Shown: in pieces, positions 32,841 to 44,686 of the stretch | Position numbering within the stretch: the first letter of the stretch is position 1 | How the letters are laid out: each line of letters begins with the position of its first letter | Source of the DNA: Ophioderma brevispina | Taxonomy: Eukaryota > Echinodermata > Ophiuroidea > Amphilepidida > Ophiodermatidae | Direction of reading: 5' to 3' | NCBI GenBank assembly: GCA_023653785.1 | Contig: JAMKCH010044100.1 | Span: 1 to 64,000, forward strand | Length of the DNA: 64,000 nucleotides | Made by a program: the position numbers and the translations under genes | The notes under the pieces: generated by a model | What the model was told of the DNA's origin: nothing | Seen by the model: only the letters and a program-made list of their open reading frames with translations | Databases searched by the model: none

Positions 32841-34940
32841 TTTTTGGAAAGCAATTCATTAAAACGATCGAAATTGGCACTATTTAGTCAAATATGCGAA
32901 AACTTTCAAAAAGAATTTTTCAATCGCCGTGTGTTTTCAAGAGGTCATGGGTCCAAAGCTATAGGTGACATTCCAGTGCCATCATTTCATCGGTGCATCG
33001 CTGGATTGACACACTGATATACTTTTCTAAGTCAACAAAGTATTTAATTGTCATGAAACATACCACTTTTTAGCCAAGATTGACTAAAATCAATAACGAT
33101 TGTACCTAAATATAAATTTATATAAAAAAGATTTTAAAATTACTTTGAAATATGGGGTTCCCAAAAATAAGTTCAACCTAAGCTTCAATGATAATGCATA
33201 ACTTCACATAGAATTCGATGTTAAGATTTTTAAAAGAAAATGAAGAGAGGAAACATTTCGTCATGTGAGTGCAACAAAGTCGTAACTGACATTTTTGGCG
33301 AAATTGAGTTATATGAAAAAGTAGTTCATTACGCTTACTTTGATATACATTTCAAGTGATAGTCTCAATTTATTGCAGAGTTATTAAGCTAAATAGGCCT
33401 ATTTAGGTGTAGATACGACTTTGTTGCACTCAAAATTGAAATTATGTTGAGTGCAACAAAGTCGTAACTGGTATAGATACGACTTTGTTGCACGACACGG
33501 GAAAACTAGTGTGTAGATACGACATTTCATTTCTTGTAAAGCGATGGTTTTTAAAAAAGGTTTATAAGTAAAAAATCTCCCAAAATATTTTGTGAAAACA
33601 GCAATTTCAACAAAAACCCTTAAAAACATCAAAAATCAAAAAAATGTAGTTACGACCTTTTTCCACTCAATATTCCGCTCAGTACTTAATTAATTTACAA
33701 AAGTAAATGAAGACGCATAATTTAACATATATTTCAAGTGTAAGGCTCAATTTATTGCAGAGTTATTAGGCTAATTAGTCCTAATTAGGTGTAGATACGA
33801 CTTTGTTGCACTCAAAATTGAATTTCTCGTGTTGTGCAACAAAGTCGTAACTGGTAGATACGACTTTGTTGCACGACATATAAATTACATCAAAATTTTG
33901 GAAAGCAATTCATTAAAACGATCGAAATTGGCACTATTTAGTCAAATATGCGAAAACTTTCAAAAAGAATTTTTCAATCGCCGTGTGTTTTCAAGAGGTC
34001 ATGGGTCCAAAGCTATAGGTGACATTCCAGTGCCATCATTTCATCGGTGCATCGCTGGATTGACACACTGAGATACTTTTCTAAGTCAACAAAGTATTTA
34101 ATTGTCATGAAACATACCACTTTTTAGCCAAGATTGACTAAAATCAATAACGATGTACCTTAAATATAAATTTATATAAAAAGATTTTAAAATTACTTTG
34201 AAATATGGGGTTCCCAAAAATAAGTTCAACCTAAGCTTCAATGATAATGCATAACTTCACATAGAATTCGATGTTAAGATTTTAAAAAGAAAATGAAGAG
34301 AGGAAACATTTCGTCCATGTGAGTGCAACAAAGTCGTAACTGACATTTTTGGCGAAATTGAGTTATATGAAAAAGTAGTTCATTACGCTTACTTTGATAT
34401 ACATTTCAAGTGATAGTCTCAATTTATTGCAGAGTTATTAAGCTAAATAGGCCACTTTAGGTGTAGATACGACTTTGTTGCACTCAAAATTGAAATTATG
34501 TTAGTGCAATGAAGTCGTAACTGGTATAGATACGACTTTGTTGCACGACACGGGAAAACTAGTGTGTAGATACGACATTTCATTCTTGTAAAGCGATGGT
34601 TTTTAAAAAAGGTTTATAAGTAAAAAATCTCCCAAAATATTTTGTGAAAACAGCAATTTCAACAAAAACCCTTAAAAACATCAAAAATCAAAAAATGTAG
34701 TTACGAACCTTTTTCCACTCAATATTCCGCTCAGTACTTAATTAATTTACAAAAGAAATGAAGACGCATAATTTAACATATATTTCAAGTGTAAGGCTCA
34801 ATTTATTGCAGAGTTATTAGGCTAATTAGTCCTAATTAGGTGTAGATACGACTTTGTTGCACTCAAAATTGAATTTCTCGTGTTGTGCAACAAAGTCGTA
34901 ACTGGTAGATACGACTTTGTTGCACGACACGGGAAATCAT
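32841..34940 (+). repeat. Tandem duplication, two ~1.05-kb units
   Basis: Unit 1 (32841 to about 33888) and unit 2 (about 33895-34940) are about 98 percent identical by eye (offset 1054), with single-base indels such as GTCATG/GTCCATG. The unit covers about 417 bp of left flank plus the left part of the TACGACTTTG foldback element. Divergence is at the level of allelic variation, so collapsed or misjoined haplotypes are a serious alternative. Confidence 0.9.
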
Positions 34941-35165
34941 GTGTGTAGTTACGCCATTTTAATTAGCCAATTTAATACTTCTTATTAGCGACTCTAATGA
35001 GAAAATGACACACCAATATTTATAAGATACTGTAAAAAAATACCATTTTCGTCGCGTATGTTAAGAATTATATTCATTTCAAGGCAACAAAAGAATGAAC
35101 ACAAAAATGCTTCTCCTGTAAAATCATGAAAATGTAGATACGACTTTGTTGCACTCACATGACGA
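33258..35165. mobile_element. Foldback element with TACGACTTTGTTGCAC iterons, internally duplicated
   Basis: The left end reads TCGTCATGTGAGTGCAACAA (33258) and the right end is its inverse (to 35165); the inverted similarity continues over about 40 bases. Internally the 16-mer TACGACTTTGTTGCAC or its reverse occurs repeatedly (near 33265, 33417, 33451, 33478, 33795, 33835, 33857, the same positions plus about 1054, and 35138). Pairs such as 33451-33493 form perfect 16-bp-arm hairpins. No coding frame of note. Target duplication not certain. Confidence 0.8.
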
Positions 35166-35169
35166 TTTG

Positions 35170-35820
35170 GCTCCATCAAAAAATTATTGCTCTTCAAAAA
35201 ACACTTTTGGTATCATAACTCACTCCCTTTTTTTTTAAAAAAAAACGTCATTTTTGGGGGAAAAAGAGTGTGTGTTCATACCAAGAGTGGTTTTTGAAAA
35301 GCAACAACTTTTGTGACAGAGCCAAATATTTCCTCCCTTTTTAACAATTTTCCTAAACCTCTAGTTCTAAGAAGTTATGCAACGAAATTCCTTGAATTTT
35401 AGGGAAAACTTACTTTGGAACCCCTTATATTATCTACAGTGAATATGAAGGTTCTATTAAATTTTGGAGGGGCCTATATGCTGATTCGAGCAGAATCGAT
35501 GATATGTTGATTCGAAACTCAATTTTTAAATGTACGCGAGGATCCAGTAAATGACACACCCGAGAGAATTAATTAGACAAACTTATATAGAAACTTCTCC
35601 AGTTTCTCCTGCTGGTTTTCAAAAAACCCACTTTTAAACATATTCGCAAAAAGTCGGTTTTATTAAAATTATCATACAAGGCTTCAATGGGTAATTGAAA
35701 TTCCCAAATATGACCATTCCGCCTCAAGAACCACAATGCCGCTTTGTAATGATGTGTGCGATAATATTTAGCAACATAAATATGAGTCGGGGGGGAGCAA
35801 TCACATATGAAATAGATATG
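35170..35820. other. No recognisable feature
   Basis: Includes a 114-codon minus frame (35569-35913) running into the next element; no homology recognised. Confidence 0.45.
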
Positions 35821-35822
35821 GG

Positions 35823-36128
35823 TGTAAGGCTGGCGCTTCGAAACCCATGGACATTCGGTGAGAGCCGACTCAAAAAATAGGTCTTTGGGTGAGAGACAGC
35901 CCAAATGCTCCAAAATAAGGGGTTTTCGGATGACAAATTTGCAAACTTTTCTCCAAAATGGGCTTTTTAAGAAAATTTCGCTAACACTTCACCCAAAATA
36001 GGGATCTCTTTAAGTGAAAATTGTCTAACCTTTCCCCAAAATATGGGGTCTTTGGGTGACATTTTCAAAATATATGGGGGTCTTTGGATGACAGCGATCC
36101 TGAAAATGGGGGTCTTGACAGCCTTACA
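35823..36128. mobile_element. Small element with GGGTCTTTGGGTGACA iterons
   Basis: The ends TGTAAGGCTGGC (35823) and, from the right, TGTAAGGCTGTC (36128) are inverted copies. The inside holds four to five degraded repeats of AAAATAGGGGTCTTTGGGTG followed by ACA. A related copy appears at about 62990-63270. Confidence 0.65.
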
Positions 36129-36129
36129 T

Positions 36130-37450
36130 GCGCGTCACCGCCAAGATGGGAGTGCCCCCGGGATATGCGTGACATTCTGGTTCTGGGGGGGAAGACCTTT
36201 TCTGGGGGCCTGGGGTCCGTTCTCGAAACTCAATCGTAAATCTACGTGCATACTATGTCATGCCTGAGTGGACCAATTTGAGAATACGGTTATATAATCC
36301 AAATCTTAGCGGCATCAGCTATAATAGGTATTTGGGTATTGTTATGATGGGCTCCCTTATGTAGCTTCTTAAGGACAAAAGGTCTATCTAGGCGTCACTT
36401 ACAAGCTTCATAACAAAGGGCAGCTATGCAATATCTTCCTGTAATAAATGGTCATTGAAATGGAGGCACGCTCTAAGCATTGCTTTTTCCAGAGAGTATG
36501 CCTCTGAAGTTTCTCATACTTTCTCATATTTTCTTGATACAAGTATATTTTGGGGATAAAAAAACACCCGGCGATGATGATTATAGAGGGCCTCTATCTC
36601 TCCTTATCCGATGATGTCCTTTACATTTAAAGTAAATATGCAGAGAAATCTTATAAGGCTCACATTTTCAACCAAATATTTTCAGGGCACGTCACTTTTC
36701 AGATTTACCAACAGGGTAAAATTAACAGGAAATGCAATACCATTTAAGGCTATTGAGTTGAGCAAAAGTGTCTCTACTAGTAGCCTATTTTAAAATCACA
36801 AGGAAAATACGGTCGCCCTACATTTTTGTTTCCTGATAACTGTTTAATCTCCTGTAAAGCAATGTTTTAAAACATTATTCTACTAGGGCTTCTATAGTGA
36901 TGGTCATTTTCGATTTGTATTACAATCTATACCGATAGTTATTTGTGGTGCTACATTGTAAAGCTCTGGATATGAATTGGGTTAATTATATAAACAGTGT
37001 TCTTGTAACAACACAGTCGCACCTATATCAGAGGTCGTAGTACTCTCAAAATATTTGGCATTTCTTCTCTTGGGTAAATAAATTGCTTATCAAAATAGCG
37101 TTCCCATCTTCACATTTTCTTATTTGATGGAAAAGCCCCTACATGCATAAACATGAACTTTTAAAGAGCATATCTTTTCCAGAGAAAAAAGCTCAAACAC
37201 GACAACACGTGGGTAATAAATACTAGATTGACGATTTTAACCTTCAACAACACACAACAGAAATGACTACAGTCAGTGAGAAAACAAGTCACTTGCAATT
37301 AGTGCTGCAGCATCAGGTGAAAAGGGGCCTTACATTTCTATCAACCAGGGCCGGAATAATAACATTTACAATCATAGCTAAAATCGATCATTGGGTTGTG
37401 CAGATGATAGAAATTCGTAATGACAAAATCAAAAGTAATGGCAATTTGTA
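36130..37450. other. No recognisable feature
   Basis: AT-rich with short frames; nothing recognised. Confidence 0.45.
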
Positions 37451-37453
37451 TTA

Positions 37454-37775
37454 GGCGAAGAAAATAAAAAAACCCTGTTTTACGGGCCCGACCGACCCTG
37501 ATTTTTCAGTTTTGCAGATTTTTTTTTTAGTTTTTCATGTAAAATCAGCCTCTTTTTAGCCCAAATTTATCAATTTTGGCAAATTTTTTAAGAAAATTTG
37601 TAAAAATTTTTCATTTTCTCTCTTGATTTTTCAGATTTTGGGGCTATTTTAGGCCAATTTTGAGCTCCAGAAAAGAAAAAAAAAGTAAAAAAAGTAAAAA
37701 TTCGCCCGACCGACCGACCGACCCTACTCGAAAGGTCCGCTCGCCCGTAAAACAGGGTTTTCTTTTTTCATCGCC
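37454..37775. mobile_element. TA-flanked MITE with CCCTGTTTTACGGGC ends
   Basis: Flanked by TA (37452-37453, 37776-37777). The terminal repeats (about 37454-37486 and 37743-37775) share GGCGAAGAAAA or GGCGATGAAAA followed by ACCCTGTTTTACGGGC. Subterminal CCGACCGACC tandem repeats occur inside both ends. Length 322 bp, non-coding; probably mobilised by a Tc1/mariner-type transposase (inference). Confidence 0.85.
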
Positions 37776-37779
37776 TAAG

Positions 37780-38712
37780 CCACCATTTTCCAAAGTGCCA
37801 GCCATCTTAAACGTAAAAGTCTTACTATAGCGACTAGGATGACAGTTTGGTGTTTTCTGGGTTAAGTGGTTCAATAGACAATTTCCAGAACTGTCAGAAT
37901 CATGGAAATTTTAATTACAGCGCTTTTTTCCAAGATGGCCGACATCTCATTGAAGAAAACCGTATTGCTAATTATATAACATAGGGAGATGATTTTGGTG
38001 TCAATATGAATGTTTTCTGTGTCGAGGAGTTCAATAAAACTATTCTCAAAACCGTCAGGTAAATATAAAAACAGCATATGTCACTGTTTTCCAACGTACT
38101 CCTTTACTTTTAAATACAAGAACCTAGAGTGTTAAAGTACTGCAATGTGACAAAATGATAAAATTACGAATACATATTTAACCAAAATCCTTTCTAATTA
38201 ATACCAATACAAAATTCCTAGTAACTCCTCCTTAGAACTTAGAAACCCCAAAATATTGACTACCGACAGGTGTACACGTGACCATGGCCACTTAAGGCGG
38301 CGCACCACTAAATCATCCACGTTTTATGTAATAGCACAAGTCGGCCAAAAGAGTGCAAAGCTTATACAAGATTCTACACTGGTTATTTCTTCATAAAAGG
38401 AGCTACAAATCGCTTGATATCCATATGGACGATAGAAATTGATCCTAACATGAGCAACAAAATCGTGTTTCATCGCAAACCCAAGATACGGCCGCGGATG
38501 TGCACGGGTGGTCATTCCTAGATATGAGTGATGTTTGGGTTATATGAGTGATGAACGCTACCTCAATTTTTGCGGTGATTGTCAGATTTTCCTCTAGGGA
38601 CGTTAGGAATATATGATATATTCCCATGCAATTGCAGATATATGTTTGGGGTCAATACATATAGAGTAGTCAAGGTTTAAACCATTGCCATGACATTTCT
38701 TTGTTTGTCCTG
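37780..38712. other. No recognisable feature
   Basis: Contains AAGATGGCCGACATCT-type blocks near 37930; no gene recognised. Confidence 0.45.
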
Positions 38713-38714
38713 TT

Positions 38715-38805
38715 GATTATTTTCTACGAATCCACACTTTTCTGCACGAATCTACAGTACACTATAGATTCGTGCAAAAAAGTGTGGATTCGTAAAAAAA
38801 TAATC
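38715..38805. repeat. 91-bp near-perfect palindrome with CGAATCTACAG motif
   Basis: GATTATTTTCTACGAATCCA through TGCACGAATC is mirrored by the complementary arm ending AATAATC. The motif CGAATCTACAG (38747-38757) recurs as a spaced array at 43227-43833. Confidence 0.8.
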
Positions 38806-38809
38806 TACA

Positions 38810-39220
38810 CTATAACAATGGAAAAGTTGCATTACATGTGTAGAAAAACAACAACAAAAAATTATAATAAGCATCATGTCAAACAATACGTTAGAACATT
38901 TCTCCCTTTTTTTAGATATAACATTGTTCTAGTATTACATGCTTAATTTTGAGCAATTATGTTTTCTTCATCTTTTTAAGGAAAATTATTTCGGTCCGTA
39001 ATTTTGTTGCCACGTTTAAGAAATGACGTATATAACACAATTTGTACACGTGTAGGTTTATAATTTTTGTTCCAAGTGCAATAATTTTACACCTGTCATT
39101 TGTATAAATCGTACCTGTTACTTCAGTAGGTGTTTTTTTTTTTCAATTTGTCCAGTGACGTAAAATCGAGCAAGCTTGGAAATGGCTCATAGTAGGCCTA
39201 TACAAGTTACTATTAATATT
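38810..39220. other. No recognisable feature
   Basis: AT-rich; nothing recognised. Confidence 0.4.
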
Positions 39221-39227
39221 TTAATTT

Positions 39228-39600
39228 GTTCATTCATTCATTCATTCATATTTATTCAGTACTCACATATCAAAATACAGCAAGACAGCAAAGAGATATA
39301 AAAATAAACATTATACATACAAAAATTGATCAATTGCACGATTTACCAGATATAAAAACGGAATTTTTGGGATATGAACTAAACATCAAAAGAGTACCAA
39401 GGATAGCCCAAAAAGCCTCAAAAATAGTGAAGCTTATTTCCATTGGGGTCCTTTCAGAAAAAGAGAGAAGGAAACCAAGCAGAACAGGCAACAGATCCAA
39501 TAAATATATAAATATAAAACCCAAACCCCAAATATTGCACAAAATGCTAAAACACAGAAAAGCCGGCCTAATTAATACTTGATGACTGAACTCCTCTCTG
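39228..39600 (-). mobile_element. Probable LINE 3' UTR with (GAAT)n tail (minus strand)
   Basis: On the minus strand a T-rich, non-coding 3'-UTR-like stretch ends GTACTGAATAAATATGAATG and an array of about five GAAT repeats (39228-39250), with AATAAA just before. Such ends are typical of L2/CR1-clade LINEs. The plus-strand 118-codon frame (39226-39582) is antisense to it and not a gene. Confidence 0.5.
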
Positions 39601-39604
39601 CTGT

Positions 39605-40525
39605 TAAAGCAATATTCAGGCGGTGGCGGCCAAGCTTCATTCATAGCGCAAAACTGCCGAACGAGTCATTGGACGAGCCTGTAGTGACCGGAATTTGAAG
39701 TCACTGTGCGCGTTTATAATAGATCAGTGAGTGGCGAGTGGGAATTACCGTACGGAGCCGCGGCCTTTAAATTGCCTTGCTTTAGTCGGTGGTGCATAAT
39801 TATGCTGCAAAACTATCATCAAATCGTTTTTAAAGACCGGACATGAGAGGATGCTACATGCAGGTCAACGAATCATTCCACGGTGGTGCATAGGCTACCT
39901 GGTACCGGGCCTGGTACATGGTCCGCAGCTATAAATAGCGGTGACCCTGCGATTGAACATGAAGGTCAAACAAGCCTCGTTCAAAATGAATCCTGTTTGT
40001 ACCGTTATTCATACAAAAAAAATACTTACACTGGAGTTGATTCTTCAACTCCAACGGATTTTGAGTGGAAAAATATTGATATTAAACATATTTTCGACTT
40101 TAGAATATTTGTCAAGTTTAGTGATTACGTGCTAAACCTATGGGAACGGCAAAACGACGCTATCTTGGCCGGCCCCCCTGGCAATATTGGCACATTTTTT
40201 GAAGAGCGCCCCCAATTTTCAAAATTTGATATTTTTGCACAGTTACTTTGTAATTGTCTAGGAAACTATACTGCAAACGATAATCTAAAAATGCGTATTT
40301 GTATATATCACAAACTAAGCGATTTGTAATTAGAATTGGGATCCCAGATTGGACTTAACGGCAAAGCTGGAAATGCTACGTTTATGTCCGTCCATGCTGA
40401 AATAGTGCCACCTCGAGACAACTTGACTTGCCCGAACTATTAAAACAACTAATGGATGAGCGGAGATATGTACATGGCGCTTATTTCCCGGCTATTCACA
40501 TTGGAAGGCCGTTCCAGTAGCCGTT
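39605..40525. other. Unexplained; one 148-codon open frame
   Basis: The longest otherwise unexplained plus frame lies at 39883-40329. Its composition is not obviously repeat-derived (it contains DFEWKNIDIKHIFDFRIFVK), but I recognise no domain and see no promoter or splice context. I do not call it a gene. Confidence 0.25.
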
Positions 40526-40528
40526 GAA

Positions 40529-40552
40529 TATTATCGGGGATCCCCGATAATA
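40529..40552. repeat. Perfect 24-base palindrome
   Basis: Centred on GGATCC with arms TATTATCGGGGA and TCCCCGATAATA. No loop, no obvious partner element. Confidence 0.85.
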
Positions 40553-40929
40553 ATTATTCTAGTACAAAATTCCTTCGTTTGTGACACATAGACATTTTCG
40601 AGCTTAACCATTCACAGGTATAGTTACTAGCCATAACCCAATGCAACCGTGTAAAAAATCTCCAAATTTTTGAAAATGGGGGCTGCCCTTCAAAAATGTG
40701 CTATATTGCTTTAGGCCTGATCAATCAGAATGTTTTTTGATTGCCTTTCTGAACTGGGCCAGATTGGTTATCTGTTAAATAGATTTGGTAATGAAATTCC
40801 GTGTTTGATGCCACTGTAGAAAAAGGTGTGACTAATATTACCATAATTTCTGGGAACAACAAATTATATAGCTATTCCCTGGTACCATAGTTATGCAAAG
40901 AATTTGTACGTCTAAAATTGAAATTTTTT

Positions 40930-41430
40930 ATTTTTTTTACGTTTTTCTTTTTTTATTTAAATGTTTCAATTTCATTGGATCACCCGTGTCATGCACAGAC
41001 AACATACCAATTTATTCCGCTCTGCCTGACCGATGTGTGTGCGAGGTCCCAAATCCAAAATGAACCGCACAATTTTATTTTGCATGGTTTTGAAAGTCTG
41101 TTCTTAAGGTGTTGTGTGAGAGAGGAGTACCATGAAGAACATGTGTAATCGTAATGATACATAATAAGAGCATTGCAAAGTATCTTACGGGTGGATAAGT
41201 TTAAGCTACCAGCTTGTCTATACAAGAACCTCAACCTTGCACCAGCCTTTTTGATGATATCTTGGGCAATTGACTCACCATTCAGTGTTTCATCAAGGGT
41301 GACCCCCAAATATTTAGCAACCTTGGAGGACTTTATTGTTTGACCACCGCAGGAAACTGAAAAAGAATTCACCTTATTGAGTCTTTTCTTTGTACCAAAT
41401 AACATACACTCGGCCTTTCCTAAATGTTTT
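40930..41430 (-). pseudogene. LINE RT C-terminal fragment (minus strand)
   Basis: From about 41430 downward: AECMLFGTKKRLNKVNSFSV, SSKVAKYLGVTLDETLNGE, AGARLRFLYRQAGSL and NALIMYHYDYTCSSWYSSL, a classic post-catalytic region of jockey/Crack-type LINE RTs (K-x-LGV block, then the thumb). After about 41070 the homology changes frame (HTHRSGRAE, IGMLSVHD), continuing to about 40940. The catalytic FADD lies upstream and is missing: the fragment starts abruptly next to a (GTTT)n microsatellite at 41426-41478. It is also truncated before the normal C-terminus. Confidence 0.9.
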
Positions 41431-41478
41431 TTGTTTGTTTGTTTGTTTGTTTGTTTGTTTGTTTGTTTGTTTGTTTGC
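41426..41478 (+). repeat. (GTTT)n microsatellite
   Basis: About 12 units, directly at the truncation point of the minus-strand LINE fragment. Confidence 0.95.
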
Positions 41479-41653
41479 TTTTCTATTTTAACTTTATTTC
41501 AATGTAATTTTCTTCTGTATAATGAGTACAATTTAAGCATATGTTAGGCTTACATATAAGATTTTATGTAAGTTTTTTTTTTTCACTTTAAACGCATCAT
41601 GTAAAGTCGGGTCATTGTTTAGGTGTTGTATTAAGGATATAGTTTAGAGTTAA

Positions 41654-42003
41654 AGGTGCGTGTTCCGATCGTCTTTGGGACCCCCCTGATTTACCGGAAG
41701 TAGTATCGATTTTGATATCAGATGAAAGGCCGTATTTTTCTCATTGTCGTCCTGAAATTTGAGCCCTCAAATCCATTTCATTCCAAGATATAAACAAAAA
41801 ACCGCCGTTTTAGTGGTTAACCATCAATATTAGCACAGTATTGAATAGGGCTTTGCAACATGCATTATTGCGTCTACCATCAAAACCACAAGGGTTGTTT
41901 CCCACGGTACTTGATGTACTGTACTGTACTGTACTGTATGTGCAAGTGCCAGGCTCTCATAACAAGTAGAGAACACGATACACATAAATCGGAACAAGCA
42001 CCT
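41654..42003. mobile_element. TTAA-flanked MITE, family D
   Basis: Flanked by TTAA (41650-41653, 42004-42007). The terminal repeats AGGTGCGTGTTCCGAT and, from the right, AGGTGCTTGTTCCGAT differ at one base. 350 bp, non-coding; contains a short (GTACT)n run at about 41918-41938. A lone half-site (TTAAAGGTGGGTGATCCGAT) at about 59314 may be a truncated relative. Confidence 0.82.
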
Positions 42004-42009
42004 TTAACT

Positions 42010-43220
42010 TGTCATGTGGGTTTACATTTAGTAACCCAAAAGTAAACATATTCTTAGCAAATCTGTGAAAAAATTTTAAAGAAGCTGATTTCAACTAATT
42101 TTGGTAGGTAAAGGTGTCAACATTTACCAAAAAAGTGAGTTATCGTAGTGGGTGGGGAAATTGGTTTTTCGGGAGACAAAGGTCAATAACAGGGGTCAAA
42201 TTTTGAAATTGATCCAATCATGTTGAAAAGTATACCAAGTTAATACTTTAATCATAAGGATTCCAAAAGGTATAGTTTGTACTATCTGTGGCCGAAAGTT
42301 TTGGAGTTATAGGCTAAAAACAGCAAAAATCAATAAAAACGGTCATTTTCAGTTTTACAGGGGTCAAATTTTAAAATTACTCCGATTTGGATAATAAATG
42401 GTGCCAATTATTGATGGAGCTCATAGGATTAAAATAAGGAATAGTTTTACTGTCTTAAATGCTTAGTTCCCAATGTAGGGGGCACCAAAGGTCAACATCC
42501 ATTGCATTCAATGGGGCTTGACCTTGATAAGTAAGTAGTTATAGATTTATAGGACTCAAATGTAGAAAGTTGACTATTTTTTTACAATATAGGGCGCTTC
42601 ACAAATCTTAGGGACACAAAGGAGGTCACAAAATGTAGGGGACTACAGTAAAAAAACTGCCCATATTAAATATTCTGAGGAATTATTCGGCTCGTTTTAT
42701 CGGCCATTTTTTAATTTGTCGATAAAACACTCGAAAACATCTCAAAATAGCAATATAATAAAACGCGATTTTAAAACATTTGTGCCCGCCTTAGCGCATG
42801 AAGCTGAGACAATTTTTGGCCTAAAATAAGAAGATCACGCTCCTTGGCCTTTTCCGGAGGAATAGTAAAATTCCAAAATCAAACCTTGTCCCGTATCGCT
42901 TGGTAAATATATTCCAAAAGTATATGAATCTGCAGTGAGTTGGGTATCTGGTTTCTTGAAATATTTTGTGTTGCCATATTTCTTCAGTCAATCAACTCCC
43001 CGCAAGTGCTTTCGAAGATATGGTTTAATTTGTAATTCCAAGATAACGTATATCCACCATATATCCATTGGGTAGCAACTTTAGACAAGCCCGGACAACA
43101 AGACACGCACATGTATGTGCATAGGCCTATAGCAATGGCCACTGCAGTACTAAATGCTGCATTCCTACATGCACTGATGCGTGGACTCGAACAATTGACG
43201 GCTTTCAGACTCTCAATGGA
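42010..43220. repeat. Dispersed repeat Y copies; otherwise featureless
   Basis: Two diverged copies of a repeat with the core AGGATT.AAAA.GGTATAG followed by TTTG.ACTATCT lie at about 42253-42290 and 42423-42460, each preceded by GGGGTCAAATTTT. Other members are noted at 24594-24630, 49201-49240 and 50585-50615. No gene in this stretch. Confidence 0.6.
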
Positions 43221-43226
43221 TGGGTA

Positions 43227-43833
43227 CGAATCCACAGTTATTCAAAGGTTAATGCGGACACTGATTCTATATTTTGAGCAATGGTTTAAGTCAGTTCAAT
43301 CAGCTTTCTCGTTTAGCAAGGCAAGTGGATGTACATCACTGTCAGACTCAAGCATAATTTTACTTTGGGTGATAAATAATTCTTAAGTTTATCGGAATCC
43401 ATTTTATGTGTTGGAGGGAAAACGCGGTCACGACAAATGCAATTTTATTTCAGCTGCAAAACCATACTATCCATACAGCAATGGACGATTTCAACGCTTG
43501 TGCTTGATTTCGCTGAACTAATAACCTAACTGAAGCACATGTATTATGTACGGATCTACAGTTATACAAATAACAGGTGTGTAAGAATTTCGTAATTGAA
43601 ACGTCGTATCACGAATCTACAGTTATACAATTACAGATGTGTGTTTACAGCAACTCAGTTTAACCATGGTGTAACGCTCGCTTGATTTTACAGTATTGAC
43701 TAATCGATCAATATATGTTCGAATCTACAGGTATACATATAAGAAGTGTGTAAAAATTTCGTATACAAACAGCAGGTGTGTAACAATTCAATTGCGTATA
43801 AGCACGTTATAAAACATGCAACCGAATCCACAG
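43227..43833 (+). repeat. Spaced array of CGAATCTACAG(G/T)TATACA
   Basis: The motif starts at 43227, 43551, 43612, 43720 and 43823, often followed by TATACA and AGGTGTGTAA. Spacings of 61-113 bp in the later copies suggest a degraded tandem repeat. It shares its motif with the palindrome at 38715-38805. Confidence 0.65.
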
Positions 43834-43999
43834 GTATACAAATCATATGCGCGTAATTGCTGAATACAATTGTTATTAAAATGCAATGGTTTAAGTCGGA
43901 GAAAGCACTCGAAGCTATTGATTCGTGCTATCCAAATCCCCTCGCTACGCTCGGGAATTCGGACGCATTCTCCTTAATGTATTATTTTGGGTAACTAGA

Positions 44000-44640
44000 G
44001 GATTGGCACAAAGCTAAACATCATTCCTATATACAAAGAGGGGACAGGACTAACCCAGCCAACTACCTTCCTGTTTCACTGACATCGATACCTTGCAAGC
44101 TATCGGAACACATCATACGTCATCATATTATGGACCACCTGGTCCTAGTTCTGGTTATGACCAACCGTCAACACGAATTCATAAAGGGCAGATCCTGTGA
44201 CACCTAGCTTGCTGGCCTTATTGACGATCTTGCGAAAAAAAACCGCTTCGTCTTGAATATTACACCTATACAGATAACGTTACCAACATCCTGTCTGATC
44301 TCCAGTGGGAATCCTTAGAATCTCGACGCACCCGACTCCGCCTTATTGCCATCTATAACTTTAGAGGTAGACAAAATCACTCCTCCAAATATCCAGCTTC
44401 AAGGTTCAAAGAACATAACGCCCTGACATACGACAGGTCCCTAACATGTTGCTCCATCCTTCAACAAGACCTGTTATCAATGTTCCATGTACCCAAGATC
44501 TATAAGTGAATGGAATCTGCTACCAGCTGACGTCCATGCGTCATCAGACATTATTTCATTTAAATCCAGTTTTGCCAAAATCGACCTCCAAAACTTCTAC
44601 ACTTCCACACCGACCATGTGCGTGATAACCACCAACTGGA
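44000..44640 (+). pseudogene. Jockey-like LINE RT with large internal deletion
   Basis: The N-terminal RT fingers are clear: NIIPIYKEG near 44017, then NPANYLPVSLTSIPCKLSEH from 44054, HHIMDHL, and QHEFIKGRSCDT with an in-frame TAG at about 44202 followed by LAGLIDDLAK. The palm (motifs A-C) is deleted; the sequence jumps at about 44265 to the C-terminal region (ILSDLQWESLESRRTRLRLI, YPASRFKEHN) and ends with YPRSISEWNLLPADVHASS in a second frame. Two frameshifts. The copy is dead. A Tc1 remnant begins about 45 bp downstream. Confidence 0.9.
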
Positions 44641-44686
44641 GGTATTTGCACAGTATGAAGCAGAAGCTCAGAAGAAGCAGCAGCAA

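Noticed and set aside
39226..39582. 118-codon plus-strand frame
   Set aside because: It is antisense to a probable LINE 3' UTR ending in a GAAT array.
39883..40329. 148-codon frame as a host gene, with a TATA-like CTATAAATAG at about 39930
   Set aside because: The TATA-like word lies inside the frame, no homology is recognised and no exon structure is visible.
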